DNA from: Palsa-360 sp963719875
GTDB taxonomy: Bacteria; Acidobacteriota; Terriglobia; Acidiferrales; UBA7541
Assembly (NCBI GenBank): GCA_963719875.1
Contig: CAVRDJ010000004.1
Location: 1,240,001 to 1,304,000 of the forward strand
Direction: 5' to 3'
DNA: 64,000 nucleotides
Under the pieces are notes generated by a model. The model was not told where the DNA came from and did no database searches. It saw only the letters and a program-made list of their open reading frames with translations. The position numbers and the translations under genes were made by a program. Each line of letters starts with the position of its first letter. The first letter of the stretch is position 1. Positions 16,227 through 24,745 of this stretch are shown here, in pieces.

Positions 16227-16260
16227 TGCTCTGAAATCATCACCTTCAAGGAGTACAAAC

Positions 16261-17037
16261 ATGCGAATCATCGAGACAGCCTCCACCGTTAAGCTAGTAC
16301 GTCAGAACCTACGCCTAGTCAAGCGGCTTTATCCGGGTCTGCGGCAACAAGATTTCCAAACCTTGCGTTCCCTGACCCAAACGCTACATCTATCTCTTTT
16401 AAAGGGGGAGTTCCTCCTCATCGAGGGGAAGTGGTACGTGACGCACGCAGGGCTCCTTCAAATCGCCTTAAAGCGACGGTGCCTTGGAATTCGCACTGCT
16501 CTTCAGGAGAAAGTCTCCGACTCGAATGCCTGCCGCTGGGTCTTTAAGGCAACGGTCTATAAGTCACCGCGCTCTCGCGGCTTCGTCGGCTACGGCGACG
16601 CCGATCCCTCCAACGTCTCTTCCCTGGTCCACGGAGCCGAGATGCGCGTCGCCGAAACTCGTGCCGTCAACCGCGCACTCCGCAAGGCCTATGGCATCGG
16701 GCTCTGTTCGGTTGAGGAACTTGGCTGGGCTCCTAGATCCAACGCGTCTGGACCACTCGTTCAGCCCAAGGCATCTGTGGGCGGAAATAACGGCCACCAG
16801 AACGGCCAGCCTCGCCTCCGCGATCGTCTCTGCCTTCTGATCCGCCAGCACCACCTCGATGCTGGCCTCGTGAAGGCCTATGCCACCGATTACTGCGGAA
16901 CCCCCACCCTCCGAGATGCCAGCCGAGATCAGGTGGAAGCCTTCATCAACGATCTGGCCGAGCGCGCCGCCAAAGATCGCGACGGGCTGATCTGCCAGCT
17001 CAACAGCTACGCGAAGCAACCGGAGGTCATCTCATGA
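16261..17037 (+). CDS. Cassette 5 gene A: putative Rad52/DdrA-like DNA-annealing protein
   Basis: An intact 258-aa copy with AAGGAG ahead of ATG 16261. The N-terminal about 95 residues are unlike A1 except for scattered positions (WYVTHAGLLQIA). From RWVFKATVYKSPRSRG on it is close to identical to the other copies, including the GYGDADPSNVSSLVHGAEM and AETRAVNRALRKAYGIGL blocks. It overlaps B5 by ATGA. With B5-E5 it forms the second complete cassette, under its own Arc-like regulator. Confidence 0.75.
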   Translation: MRIIETASTVKLVRQNLRLVKRLYPGLRQQDFQTLRSLTQTLHLSLLKGEFLLIEGKWYVTHAGLLQIALKRRCLGIRTALQEKVSDSNACRWVFKATVYKSPRSRGFVGYGDADPSNVSSLVHGAEMRVAETRAVNRALRKAYGIGLCSVEELGWAPRSNASGPLVQPKASVGGNNGHQNGQPRLRDRLCLLIRQHHLDAGLVKAYATDYCGTPTLRDASRDQVEAFINDLAERAAKDRDGLICQLNSYAKQPEVIS

Positions 17038-17468
17038 AGCGTCACATCGCAGGTTTGCATGGCGAAACTCCCAACACTCCGAGTATCTTGGAGGGCGTTT
17101 TCCTGGTCCGTCTCGATCGGGTCTTCTACCGCTGGCACCCGCAACGGCCGTTCTACGTTCTGCGGCTCATCATTCTCGAACCAAAAGAACATCAAGGTCG
17201 TTCTCTCAACGGTCGCCTCTACTGCACTCACAAAGCACTCTGGAAACTCCGCTGGTTCCTGCGGGACTTTGGCTACGACACTGATCTCTTGGGACGAGAC
17301 GAAGTGGACGAAAAAGCGCTTGTCGGCCTTCGGGGAATCGTGCGGATTTCCCGCACCACCCTAAATGGCCGCTCGTTTCTCAATCTCGGCGGTTTTGCCC
17401 CTGCCAGTGAATGGGAAGAACTCTCCGTGTCTGTGGCGAGCAGCCAGGAGGTGGCCCGTGACGTTTAG
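17034..17468 (+). CDS. Cassette 5 gene B: DUF669-like protein
   Basis: An intact 144-aa copy from ATG 17034, overlapping A5. Substitutions relative to B1 are few (AGLHGETPNTPS near the start, CTHKALWK for CTPKALWK, YDTDLLG for YDPDLLG). The conserved beta-rich core is unchanged. Its end overlaps the GTG start of C5. Confidence 0.7.
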   Translation: MKRHIAGLHGETPNTPSILEGVFLVRLDRVFYRWHPQRPFYVLRLIILEPKEHQGRSLNGRLYCTHKALWKLRWFLRDFGYDTDLLGRDEVDEKALVGLRGIVRISRTTLNGRSFLNLGGFAPASEWEELSVSVASSQEVARDV

Positions 17469-18261
17469 CTACACGCAGGTTTCCCAGTACCTACGCTGCC
17501 CGAGGAGCTACCGCTTTCGGTATCTGGATGGGTGGAGGGAGAAGGAGTCCCGCGCGGCGCTGTGTTTTGGCCGCTGTTTCGAGAAGGCACTGGCGGCACT
17601 CTTCGAGCGCGAGGATGCTGGAGCCGTGTTGTTCAAAGAGTGGGGAACGTACCGCGATGTTCCGCTCGAGTACTCCCACGGAGATGACTGGGAGCGCCTG
17701 CTTCGCCAGGGGATTGGGCTGCTGGAGCAGTTCGCCCGAGATAACCGCATCCGCATTCGCCAACCCAAACGAAACATGCAGAAGAAACTCATCCGCTCGC
17801 TCTCCAACGGCAACGAGTTTGTGGCCTATGTCGATGCCATTGGCCACCTGGACGGCAAGCGGCGTTTGCTGGAATGGAAAACCACGAGTGCTCGTTACCC
17901 GGAGCAGCCCGAGGGGCTGACGTCTCTTGACCTTCAGCTCGTCTGCTACTCCTGGATCACCGGCATTTCCGATGTCGCCATTGTGGCTTTCGTGAGGAAA
18001 CGCGTCCCGGAGATTCAATACCTCCTGGCTTCGATCACCGAAGAGCAGCGTCAGGAGTTTGGTCAGTTGGTCGAAGCCACCGCTCGTCAAATCGAAACTG
18101 CCCAGTTCCCTGCCCACCCAGGAATCCGTTTCCCGCAGAACGGGTGCGTCAGCTGTGCGCACCTCGGCCTATGCCTTGGGAACGAAGCACTCGTCGGAAC
18201 CAAACTCATTCGTCAACCAGGAGCCGCCGACCTTGATTGGCTTGACGTGCTTGACGACTAA
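17458..18261 (+). CDS. Cassette 5 gene C: PD-(D/E)XK nuclease with Fe-S cysteines
   Basis: An intact 267-aa copy from GTG 17458, 6 nt behind AGGAGG. Cys14, AYVDAIG, LLEWKTT, QLVCY and GCVSCAHLGLC are all present, so both the nuclease site and the four cysteines are complete. It differs from C1 at a handful of positions (for example LFKEWGTYRD for LCKEWGAYRD). Confidence 0.85.
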   Translation: MTFSYTQVSQYLRCPRSYRFRYLDGWREKESRAALCFGRCFEKALAALFEREDAGAVLFKEWGTYRDVPLEYSHGDDWERLLRQGIGLLEQFARDNRIRIRQPKRNMQKKLIRSLSNGNEFVAYVDAIGHLDGKRRLLEWKTTSARYPEQPEGLTSLDLQLVCYSWITGISDVAIVAFVRKRVPEIQYLLASITEEQRQEFGQLVEATARQIETAQFPAHPGIRFPQNGCVSCAHLGLCLGNEALVGTKLIRQPGAADLDWLDVLDD

Positions 18262-18274
18262 CGGAAGGCCTTGG

Positions 18275-18970
18275 ATGGCTCCGAAGCTCAATCGCCGGCG
18301 TGCCGTGTTTGTGCTCTCAAAGATCGATGAGATCTTGTCTTGGGAGAAGGCGACGGACCGCGAACGAGATTCGAAGTTTGTCGAACTCGGGCGCTATCTG
18401 TGCGAGGTTCGGGCAGGACAGTACTGGAGGGTGGACAACGTCCGTTCGTTCGATGAGTTCCTGGAGAGGAAGTTCCCGGAGTCCAGACGCAAGGCCTACT
18501 ACCTGATGGCGATCCACGAGCAGCTGCCTCGCATTCACAAGGTAGAGCTGCAGCAGGTGGGCTGGACCAAGGCGACGGAATTAGCGAAGGTCGCGCGGAG
18601 GGACGGTCAGAGGTTCGATTGTGCAACCTGGTTGCACAAAGCTCGCGAACTCCCCAAGGAGGAATTCAAACGGGAGGTCTCGAAGCATCTGACCGGGAAG
18701 GACACTGAGCCGTGGGAGATCCTCTATTTCAAGGCGTACAAGAGCCAGTTGCCTGTAATCGAGCAGGCACTAGAAACAGCGGCTCTAATGCTTGGAACCG
18801 ACAAGTCGCGAGGCTACTGCTTGGAGATGATCTGTGCGGATTTTCTGGCGGGAGTGAGCTTGGAGGCGGGCAACCGAAATGCGATATTGCCTTGTCTCAC
18901 CCGGCTGGTAATTGGTCTTCCGAAGCCGCAGCGGAAGCAACTCCTTGAAGAAGTGCAGGTGACGCTTTGA
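18275..18970 (+). CDS. Cassette 5 gene D
   Basis: An intact 231-aa copy from ATG 18275, 13 bp after the stop of C5. Nearly identical to D1 and D2, with small changes (GKDTEPWE, MLGTDKSRG, NRNAILPC). It overlaps E5 by TTGA. Confidence 0.7.
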   Translation: MAPKLNRRRAVFVLSKIDEILSWEKATDRERDSKFVELGRYLCEVRAGQYWRVDNVRSFDEFLERKFPESRRKAYYLMAIHEQLPRIHKVELQQVGWTKATELAKVARRDGQRFDCATWLHKARELPKEEFKREVSKHLTGKDTEPWEILYFKAYKSQLPVIEQALETAALMLGTDKSRGYCLEMICADFLAGVSLEAGNRNAILPCLTRLVIGLPKPQRKQLLEEVQVTL

Positions 18971-19194
18971 CGGGGATCCTAGCAAGGCGGCCCCGCTTGC
19001 GGCTTGACCCTGAAGCTTATCGCAAGCTTTGCAATGAAGTCCTGGAGAGAGACGGCTGGCGTTGCCAATCGTGCGGGCGCATGGAAGATCTTCAAGTCCA
19101 TCACATTCAGCCGCGAAGCCGACTGGGCGATGACGCTGCCGAGAACCTGGTGGCACTTTGTGTTAGATGCCACCGAGAAGCCCATCGACAATGA
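18967..19194 (+). CDS. Cassette 5 gene E: small HNH endonuclease
   Basis: A 75-aa HNH protein from TTG 18967. CQSCG, LQVHHIQPRSRLGDD and ENLVALCVRCHREAH retain all metal and catalytic positions. This closes the second complete cassette. Confidence 0.8.
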   Translation: MTGILARRPRLRLDPEAYRKLCNEVLERDGWRCQSCGRMEDLQVHHIQPRSRLGDDAAENLVALCVRCHREAHRQ

Positions 19195-19754
19195 CCCACG
19201 TTTTGCCGCGACCCCGCAGATGGCTGAAAGCTAGCAGCGATCGTGGATTTCAACCAGATTCAGGCGATTCATGCTCAATCTCTCGTGAATCTGAGTTTGT
19301 ATCCGTTTAATTTAGGATTCCTTACTTTCTTTGCCTTGTACTCGATTTTGGCACGACTCTTGCGTACTAGCCGCTACGAATGGCGACGGCCCTATGTGGG
19401 CAATCGAACGAAAGACCATGAACGCGCATACAAACATTTTGAAGACCGGGGAAGGGTCTGTTGGTCCTGGCGCTCGCAACTGCATTACAGAATCAAGAGT
19501 AGTTCAACAATTTACCGGGTGTCGGAGGGACTACTCCTGTAGCTTCGGAACTGGCACTGAAGTCGAATCGACAAGAAAACAGGGTAAGCAAGGCAGTGCC
19601 GCTAGGCAAGCCAATCTGCGAAATATCGTGGAATAAATAGCTTAGGCCGCAAGGGCAGGCCTTCGGTGGTCCTTTCGGACACGCAGAGAAAGCCGTCCTT
19701 TAACTGTTCTGCCGACCAGTCATGCCCGAGCGCGCGCGTTGTTAAGCTGCTTGC
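19195..19754 (+). other. Intergenic region and possible structured leader of the Ig-like lipoprotein gene
   Basis: No gene is supported; the 99-aa and 101-aa open frames lack any family pattern. At about 19642-19725 the transcript of the next gene could fold: CCGCAAGGGCAGGCC, GGTCCTTTCGGACACGCAGAG, then AAAGCCG and GTTCTGCCGACCAG. Parts recall the c-di-GMP-I (GEMM) riboswitch (AAGGGCA..., ACGCA...AAGCC), but the ACGCAAAGCC core is interrupted by four bases, so this is weak. Confidence 0.25.
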
Positions 19755-21035
19755 ATGATGTCTTACGTCGCCCAAGCTCTAAAGCTCCATCATCTCCGAG
19801 CAAATGGACCGAAGGTTTCGATTCATCGTAACCCCTTTGTTTTCCTAATACTCCTGGTCGTCTTGTTGGCAGCACTCCCCCAGTTAGGATGCGTAGGGTT
19901 GACGAGTGCCAAGGGTCCGGCAAGTTCGACCGATCCAGCTCAAGTCATGCTTTCGATCACCACCCAGCCGGCTAGCCAGACGGTTACTGTCGGGCAAGCG
20001 GCAACATTCTCCGTCACATGCACGGGAAAGGCGCCGCTCAGCTATATGTGGCGGAAGAACGGAACGGCAATCAACGGCGCGACCTCGACAACCTACACAA
20101 CCCCGGCTGCAGCGACATCGGATAGCGGGTCGCAGTTCAGCGTGGTCGTAAGCAACTCAGCGGGCAAGGTCACCAGCAACGTCGCCACTCTAACAGTCAA
20201 TGCAACGGCCGTGGCGCCATCGATTACCACTCAGCTGACTAGCCAGACGGTTACAGTCGGACAGACAGCGACATTCTCGGTGACCGGTTCGGGTACCGCG
20301 CCGATCAGCTATCAGTGGAAGAAGAACGGAGTGTCGATCAGCGGCGCGACGTCTTCCAGCTACAACACACCAGTCACGACCGCTTCTGATAGCGGATCGC
20401 AGTTCAGCGTCGTAGTTAGCAACTCGGTGGGCAATGTCACCAGCAATATCGAAAAATTGACTGTAGATGCCGCCGGCCAGCTCACCGCCAGCACTACGAA
20501 ACTTAGCTATGGAAACGTCACGGTGGGAAGCAGCAAAATTCTGCCCGTCACGCTCACGAACACGGGCGGCTCCAGCGTTTCCGTCTTGAACGTGACCCTC
20601 TTCGGCGCCGGATTGAGCACCGGAGGCGTTTCCGCGGGCATAATCTTAGCCGCTGGAAGCTCCGATACTTTGAACGTGACTTTCGCGCCATCCGCCTCGG
20701 GAATTCTGAACGGTCGCGTCACTGTCACCAGCAACGCCATCAATTCAACGGTGACTATCTCACTCATGGGCACGGCCGTACAGGCGGCATCGCATTCAGC
20801 AACGCTGACTTTGGCTCCCAACTCGTCAAACGTCGCGGGCTACAACGTTTATAGATCCTCGATATCGAATGGACCGTACACGAAACTAAATTCTCCACCG
20901 TTTACTTCCACGACGTACATAGATTCGACCGTCCTTACCAATCAAACCTACTTCTATGTCGCGACTTCGATCGACTCAGCCGGAAACGAAACGGCTTATT
21001 CCAATCAAGTGTCGGCCACGATCCCAACACCTTAG
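19755..21035 (+). CDS. Secreted lipoprotein with Ig-like, choice-of-anchor-D-like and FN3-like domains
   Basis: 426 aa. A positively charged start, a hydrophobic segment FLILLVVLLAALPQ and LGC form a lipoprotein signal with the lipidated Cys near residue 46. Two tandem Ig-like repeats follow (about 67-150 and 155-237), each with SITTQ..SQTVTVGQ.ATFSV, a central W..NG and SDSGSQFSVVVSNS. Next is a choice-of-anchor-D/ASPM-like strand domain (about 240-343, LSYGNVTVGSSKILPVTLTN). Last is an FN3-like segment with AGYNVYRSSISNGPYTKL and TYFYVATSIDSAGNE. It is a surface or periplasmic adhesion/scaffold protein. Internal repeats suggest duplication. Confidence 0.8.
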   Translation: MMSYVAQALKLHHLRANGPKVSIHRNPFVFLILLVVLLAALPQLGCVGLTSAKGPASSTDPAQVMLSITTQPASQTVTVGQAATFSVTCTGKAPLSYMWRKNGTAINGATSTTYTTPAAATSDSGSQFSVVVSNSAGKVTSNVATLTVNATAVAPSITTQLTSQTVTVGQTATFSVTGSGTAPISYQWKKNGVSISGATSSSYNTPVTTASDSGSQFSVVVSNSVGNVTSNIEKLTVDAAGQLTASTTKLSYGNVTVGSSKILPVTLTNTGGSSVSVLNVTLFGAGLSTGGVSAGIILAAGSSDTLNVTFAPSASGILNGRVTVTSNAINSTVTISLMGTAVQAASHSATLTLAPNSSNVAGYNVYRSSISNGPYTKLNSPPFTSTTYIDSTVLTNQTYFYVATSIDSAGNETAYSNQVSATIPTP

Positions 21036-21161
21036 AAATGCCAGGCTCCTTCACTCGGAACTCCACTCTGCAATCCAGGCCTGCCCTCCGCCCCATAGCT
21101 CCAACACAAATCAAGCATTTTCCTCGTTCATACCCTGAGCTGCGTCCTGCTTCGAAGGATA

Positions 21162-21450
21162 GACAACGTACGTTCGTTCGATGAGTTCCTGGAGAGGAAG
21201 TTCCCGGAGTCCAGACGGAAGGCCTACTACCTGATGGCCATCCACAAGGAGCTGCCTCGCATTCACGAGGTGGAACAGCAGCAGGTGGGCTGGGCGAGGG
21301 CGACAGAACTAGCGAAAGTCGCGAGGAGGGACCGTCAGAGGTTCGATTGTGCAAACTGGTTGCACAAAGCTCGCAAACTGCCCAAGGAGGAATTCAAACG
21401 GGAAGTCTCGAAATACGTGACCGGCAAGGAAACTGAACCGTGGGAGATTC
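21162..21450 (+). pseudogene. Cassette 6 gene D, first part, split by IS66
   Basis: Homology to gene D begins at GACAACGTACG (about residue 48, DNVRSFDEFLERKF) after unrelated sequence and continues to the IS66 target site in EPWEI. The start of the gene is missing. Reading resumes beyond the IS at 23986. The sequence has drifted more than other D copies (HKELPRIHEVEQQQ, RKLPKEEF, KYVTGKE). Confidence 0.8.
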
Positions 21451-21493
21451 GTAAGCGTCCGAACCTGACCGTGTTGACAAGAAGCGGGGTTTG

Positions 21494-23083
21494 TTAAGCG
21501 GCGCTGGCGGAGGCCCTGGCGAATTCCGGCGTGACGTTCCAGGGCAGGAGTTCCTCGATGCGGTTGATCGGATGATCGGCGATGCGGGACAGCACGTTGC
21601 GAAGATACGCTTCGGGATCGAGACCGTTGAGTTTGGCACTGCCGATCAGGCTGTAGAGTGCGGCGGCTCGCTCGCCGCCGGCATCCGACCCGGCGAACAA
21701 GTAGTTCTTGCGGCCCAGAGCGACGGTGCGCAGGCAGCGCTCAGCGGCATTGTTGTCAATCTCGATGCGGCCATCGTCCACGTAGCGCAGCAAGGCATCC
21801 CAGCGCGAGAGCGCGTAACGTACCGCCATCGCCGTGTCTGATTTTCTCGATAGTTTTTCTAACGTCTCTTCCAGCCATTGCTTCAGCGAGTCCAGCAACG
21901 GTCGCGCTTGCGCGTTGCGGACCTCGCGCCGCTCCCCCGCCGCGTGGCCGCGAATTTCTTTTTCGATGGCATACAGTGCGGCGATGCGTTCCATCGCTTC
22001 GGCAGCGACCGGGGAACGATGCGCGACGTGCAGATCGTAGAACTTTCTGCGCACATGCGCCCAACAGGCCGCTTCCTGAATGCGCCTGGTTTCGTACACC
22101 GCCTCGAATCCCGCGTAACCATCCGCCTGCAGCGTGCCCGTAAAATTGCCGAGATGCGCCTGCGGATGCTCGCCCTTGCGATCCGGCGAGTAGGCGAACC
22201 ATACCGCCGCTGGTGTTGCGTCTCCCGCAGGGCGGTCGTCTCGCACATAGGTCCATAGCCGCCCCGTTTTCGTTTTGCCATTTCCTGGCGCCAGCACCGG
22301 AACTGGCGTGTCGTCGGCGTGCAGCTTGTTCGCGCTCAGCACGTGACGCCGCAACGCTTCCACCAGCGGCGCAAGCAACTGGCTCGTGCTGCCCACCCAG
22401 TCCGCCAGCGTCGACCGTTCCAGCTCGACGCCTTCCCGCGCGTAAATCTCCGACTGGCGATACAGCGGCAAGTGATCGCAGTATTTCGAGACCAACACAT
22501 GTGCCAGTAGCCCCGGACCCGCAACGCCGCGCTGGATCGGACGGCTCGGCGCTTCGGCTTGCACGATCCGTTCGCAGCACGCGCAGGCCAGCTTCGGTCG
22601 AACCTGCCGGATCACTTTGAATCGCGCCGGCACGTACTCCAGGATTTCCGAAACGTCTTCACCCAGAGGTTTCAGCTTACCGCCGCAGTCCGGACAAGCT
22701 TCCTGCTTCGGCAGATACTTCCGCACTTCGCGCGGCAAGTGTTCCGGCAGTGGTCGACGCGCCGGTTTTTCATTCACTTTCGCATCGGCTGCGGCGACAG
22801 CGGGTGTCTGTGAAGCACTGGTGTTTTCCGCTTGCGTCGCCTGCAACTCGTCCAGCCGCAACTCCAGTTGCTCGATCTGACGATCCAGCTTCTCCGACTT
22901 GCGCCCGAACTGCATCCGTCGCAGCTTGGCGATCAGCATCTTTAAATGCTCGATCTCCGTGTCGCGCGAGGCAAGTTGCTCGTCTTTCGAGAGGAGTTGT
23001 TCGTGCTGGGAGAGGATGAGAACTTTCAGTTCGTGGGGATGCAGTGCGTCGAGATCGGGGAGAGTGTGATGCGCGGCAACCAT
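21494..23083 (-). CDS. tnpC: IS66 transposase TnpC
   Basis: A 529-aa DDE transposase. It has an N-terminal coiled coil (LSKDEQLASRDTEIEHLKML), a zinc-finger region with CPDCGGKLKPLGEDV and CACCERIV, and the IS66 catalytic domain with LHADDTPVPVLAPG, the DRKGEHPQ segment and DNNAAERCLRTVALGRKNYLF. The C-terminal LNGLDPEAYLRNVL is the IS66 tail. Length and motifs are those of an intact enzyme. Confidence 0.92.
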   Translation of the reverse strand: MVAAHHTLPDLDALHPHELKVLILSQHEQLLSKDEQLASRDTEIEHLKMLIAKLRRMQFGRKSEKLDRQIEQLELRLDELQATQAENTSASQTPAVAAADAKVNEKPARRPLPEHLPREVRKYLPKQEACPDCGGKLKPLGEDVSEILEYVPARFKVIRQVRPKLACACCERIVQAEAPSRPIQRGVAGPGLLAHVLVSKYCDHLPLYRQSEIYAREGVELERSTLADWVGSTSQLLAPLVEALRRHVLSANKLHADDTPVPVLAPGNGKTKTGRLWTYVRDDRPAGDATPAAVWFAYSPDRKGEHPQAHLGNFTGTLQADGYAGFEAVYETRRIQEAACWAHVRRKFYDLHVAHRSPVAAEAMERIAALYAIEKEIRGHAAGERREVRNAQARPLLDSLKQWLEETLEKLSRKSDTAMAVRYALSRWDALLRYVDDGRIEIDNNAAERCLRTVALGRKNYLFAGSDAGGERAAALYSLIGSAKLNGLDPEAYLRNVLSRIADHPINRIEELLPWNVTPEFARASASAA

Positions 23084-23151
23084 CGCCGCAAATCTAGCAG
23101 ACTTTTGTTACAGCAAAATTAAAATGTGCAGGAAAATAAAAATTATTTTGC

Positions 23152-23499
23152 TCACACCGCCATCTGCGGTGCGTAACTTCGCACCGGATGTCGCCAATCG
23201 ATCCCTTCCAGCAACATCGACATCTGCGCTGGTGTGAGCGACACGGTGCCACTGGTGGCCTGCGGCCAGATGAACCGCCCGCGCTCCAGGCGCTTCGCGA
23301 ACAGACACAGTCCGTCACCATCCCACCAGAGAACTTTGATCAGATCGCCGCGCTTACCACGAAACACAAACACCTGCCCCGAAAACGGATTCTGTTCCAA
23401 CGCCGTCTGCACCATCCCGCTCAGCCCCACAAACCCACGCCGCATGTCCGTCACGCCCGCCACGATCCAGATGTGCGTTCCCGTCGCCAGCCTGATCAT
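23152..23499 (-). CDS. tnpB: IS66 accessory protein TnpB
   Basis: A 115-aa protein from ATG 23499, overlapping the tnpA stop (ATGA). MRRGFVGLSGMVQTALEQNPFSGQVFVF and KVLWWDGDGLCLFAKRLERG are the IS66 Orf2 signature; the ending WRHPVRS is also typical. It is required with TnpA and TnpC for transposition. Confidence 0.9.
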   Translation of the reverse strand: MIRLATGTHIWIVAGVTDMRRGFVGLSGMVQTALEQNPFSGQVFVFRGKRGDLIKVLWWDGDGLCLFAKRLERGRFIWPQATSGTVSLTPAQMSMLLEGIDWRHPVRSYAPQMAV

Positions 23500-23954
23500 C
23501 GCAGCAAACACTCCAACACCACGCGCAGCGATTCCGCATCGACGTTCCCGACGATGCGCACTTGTCCCTTGGGGAGTTCCACTTGGATCGTGCCCCATAC
23601 GGTTCGCCGTCTCTGCTCACCACTCGACCGCACTGCTTCCCTTGTCGGTGCTTCGGTCACACGAACCGGAAGTAAACTCACCGTCTCGCCGTTCCCAGTG
23701 CCTAGCAACCCTTGCCGATACTGCCTGCGCCACTGAAACACCTGGTTGGCGTTCACTTCATGCGCCCGCGCCACACGCGCCACCGATCCCCCTGCCGCTA
23801 ACGTCTGTTCGACGATGCGCCGCTTCTCCTCTACCGCCCACCGCCGTCGTTTGGGCTCTCGGTGAGCAATTGCCCGCGCCGAAGTGTCCACGTATCCCCC
23901 AAGTGGACACCATCGCAAGTGCCCACTTCGGGCATCATCCCCACTTACCCACAC
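23496..23954 (-). CDS. tnpA: IS66 accessory protein TnpA
   Basis: A 152-aa protein with an IS3/IS911-type helix-turn-helix: KRRRWAVEEKRRIVEQTLAAG, then SVARVARAHEVNANQVFQWRRQY. The C-terminal part (IQVELPKGQVRIVGNVDAESL) is the usual IS66 TnpA end. The true start may be somewhat downstream of 23954. Confidence 0.85.
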   Translation of the reverse strand: MWVSGDDARSGHLRWCPLGGYVDTSARAIAHREPKRRRWAVEEKRRIVEQTLAAGGSVARVARAHEVNANQVFQWRRQYRQGLLGTGNGETVSLLPVRVTEAPTREAVRSSGEQRRRTVWGTIQVELPKGQVRIVGNVDAESLRVVLECLLR

Positions 23955-23985
23955 TTCGTCCAGACGTCACTGACCGTACGCTTAC

Positions 23986-24241
23986 GGAGATTCTCTATTT
24001 CAAGGCGTACAAGAGCCAGTTGCCTGTAATCGAGCAGGCCCTAGAAACAGCAGGACTCATGCTTGGGAGTGACAAGTCGCGAGGCTATTGCTTGCAGATG
24101 ATCTGTGCGGATTTTCTGGCGGAAGTGAGCTTGGAGGCGGGCAACCGAGACGCTTTATTACCTTGCCTCATTCGCTTGGTCATGGGTCTTCCGAGGCTGG
24201 AGAGAAAACAACTCCTTGAAGAAGTGCAGGTCACGTTTTGA
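23986..24241 (+). pseudogene. Cassette 6 gene D, second part
   Basis: Continues gene D from ILYFKAYKSQLPVIEQ to LLEEVQVTF and TGA 24241, beginning with the IS66 target duplication. Because the 5' part is truncated and interrupted, no full D protein can be made from this copy. Confidence 0.8.
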
Positions 24242-24465
24242 AAGGAATCCGCGATAAGCGTCCTCGCTTGAGACTTGACACTGAAGCCTATCGTCAGCTT
24301 TGCAGTGAAGTTCTGGAGAGAGACGGCTGGCGCTGTCTATCTTGCGGGCGAATGGAGAGTCTTCAAGTCCATCACGTTCAGCCGCGAAGCCGACTTGGCG
24401 ATGCCATCGAATTCAATCTGATAACTCTTTGTATTGGCTGTTACCAAAGAGTCCATCGGCATTGA
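24238..24465 (+). CDS. Cassette 6 gene E: HNH-like, diverged
   Basis: A 75-aa open frame from TTG 24238. CLSCG and LQVHHVQPRSRLGD are kept, but the second half reads FNLITLCIGCYQRVHRH: the His after the second Cys pair is Tyr, and the acidic residue before Asn is lost. The final His remains. The copy is probably decaying after loss of its operon. Confidence 0.6.
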   Translation: MKGIRDKRPRLRLDTEAYRQLCSEVLERDGWRCLSCGRMESLQVHHVQPRSRLGDAIEFNLITLCIGCYQRVHRH

Positions 24466-24745
24466 AACAAACATGGGGCAAATCAATCACCATTAACGGC
24501 AGAAAGCAAGAATTGCCAACTGAGGTTGAAAATTCCATTGCGTATCCGGGAATTGAAGTCATTGCTGAGATTGCTCTGAAAAAAGTCAAACATAGGCTGC
24601 AGCTATAGCAGACCATGCTGCGGGTCGAATCTCATGTTGTTGATTTCTAGGTCGGCAAACATTTTGGCGAAATAAGAGGGTGGCATGGACAGGCATCTGC
24701 GGTTCTCCGTCCCTGCTCCTGTTCCCGGGTTCCCTGTGCCCCTCG

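Larger units (their letters stand above)
21451..23985 (-). mobile_element. IS66-family insertion sequence
   Basis: A 2535-bp element carrying tnpA, tnpB and tnpC on the minus strand. It is bounded by inverted ends beginning GTAAGCGT.CG (21451 on; the reverse complement at 23985 reads GTAAGCGTACGGTCAG). It is flanked by an exact 8-bp target duplication GGAGATTC (21443-21450 and 23986-23993), the size usual for IS66. Removing the element and one duplication restores gene D6 in frame (EPWEILYFKAYK). Confidence 0.92.

Noticed and set aside
19243..19636. Two overlapping ~100-aa frames after cassette 5
   Set aside because: Neither shows a domain, signal peptide or ribosome site, and they overlap each other in different frames.
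1..24465. A complete prophage or an integrative element with att sites
   Set aside because: No tyrosine or serine integrase, portal, capsid or tail gene and no tRNA-flanking direct repeat were found; only terL/DUF5681 and recombination genes are phage-like.
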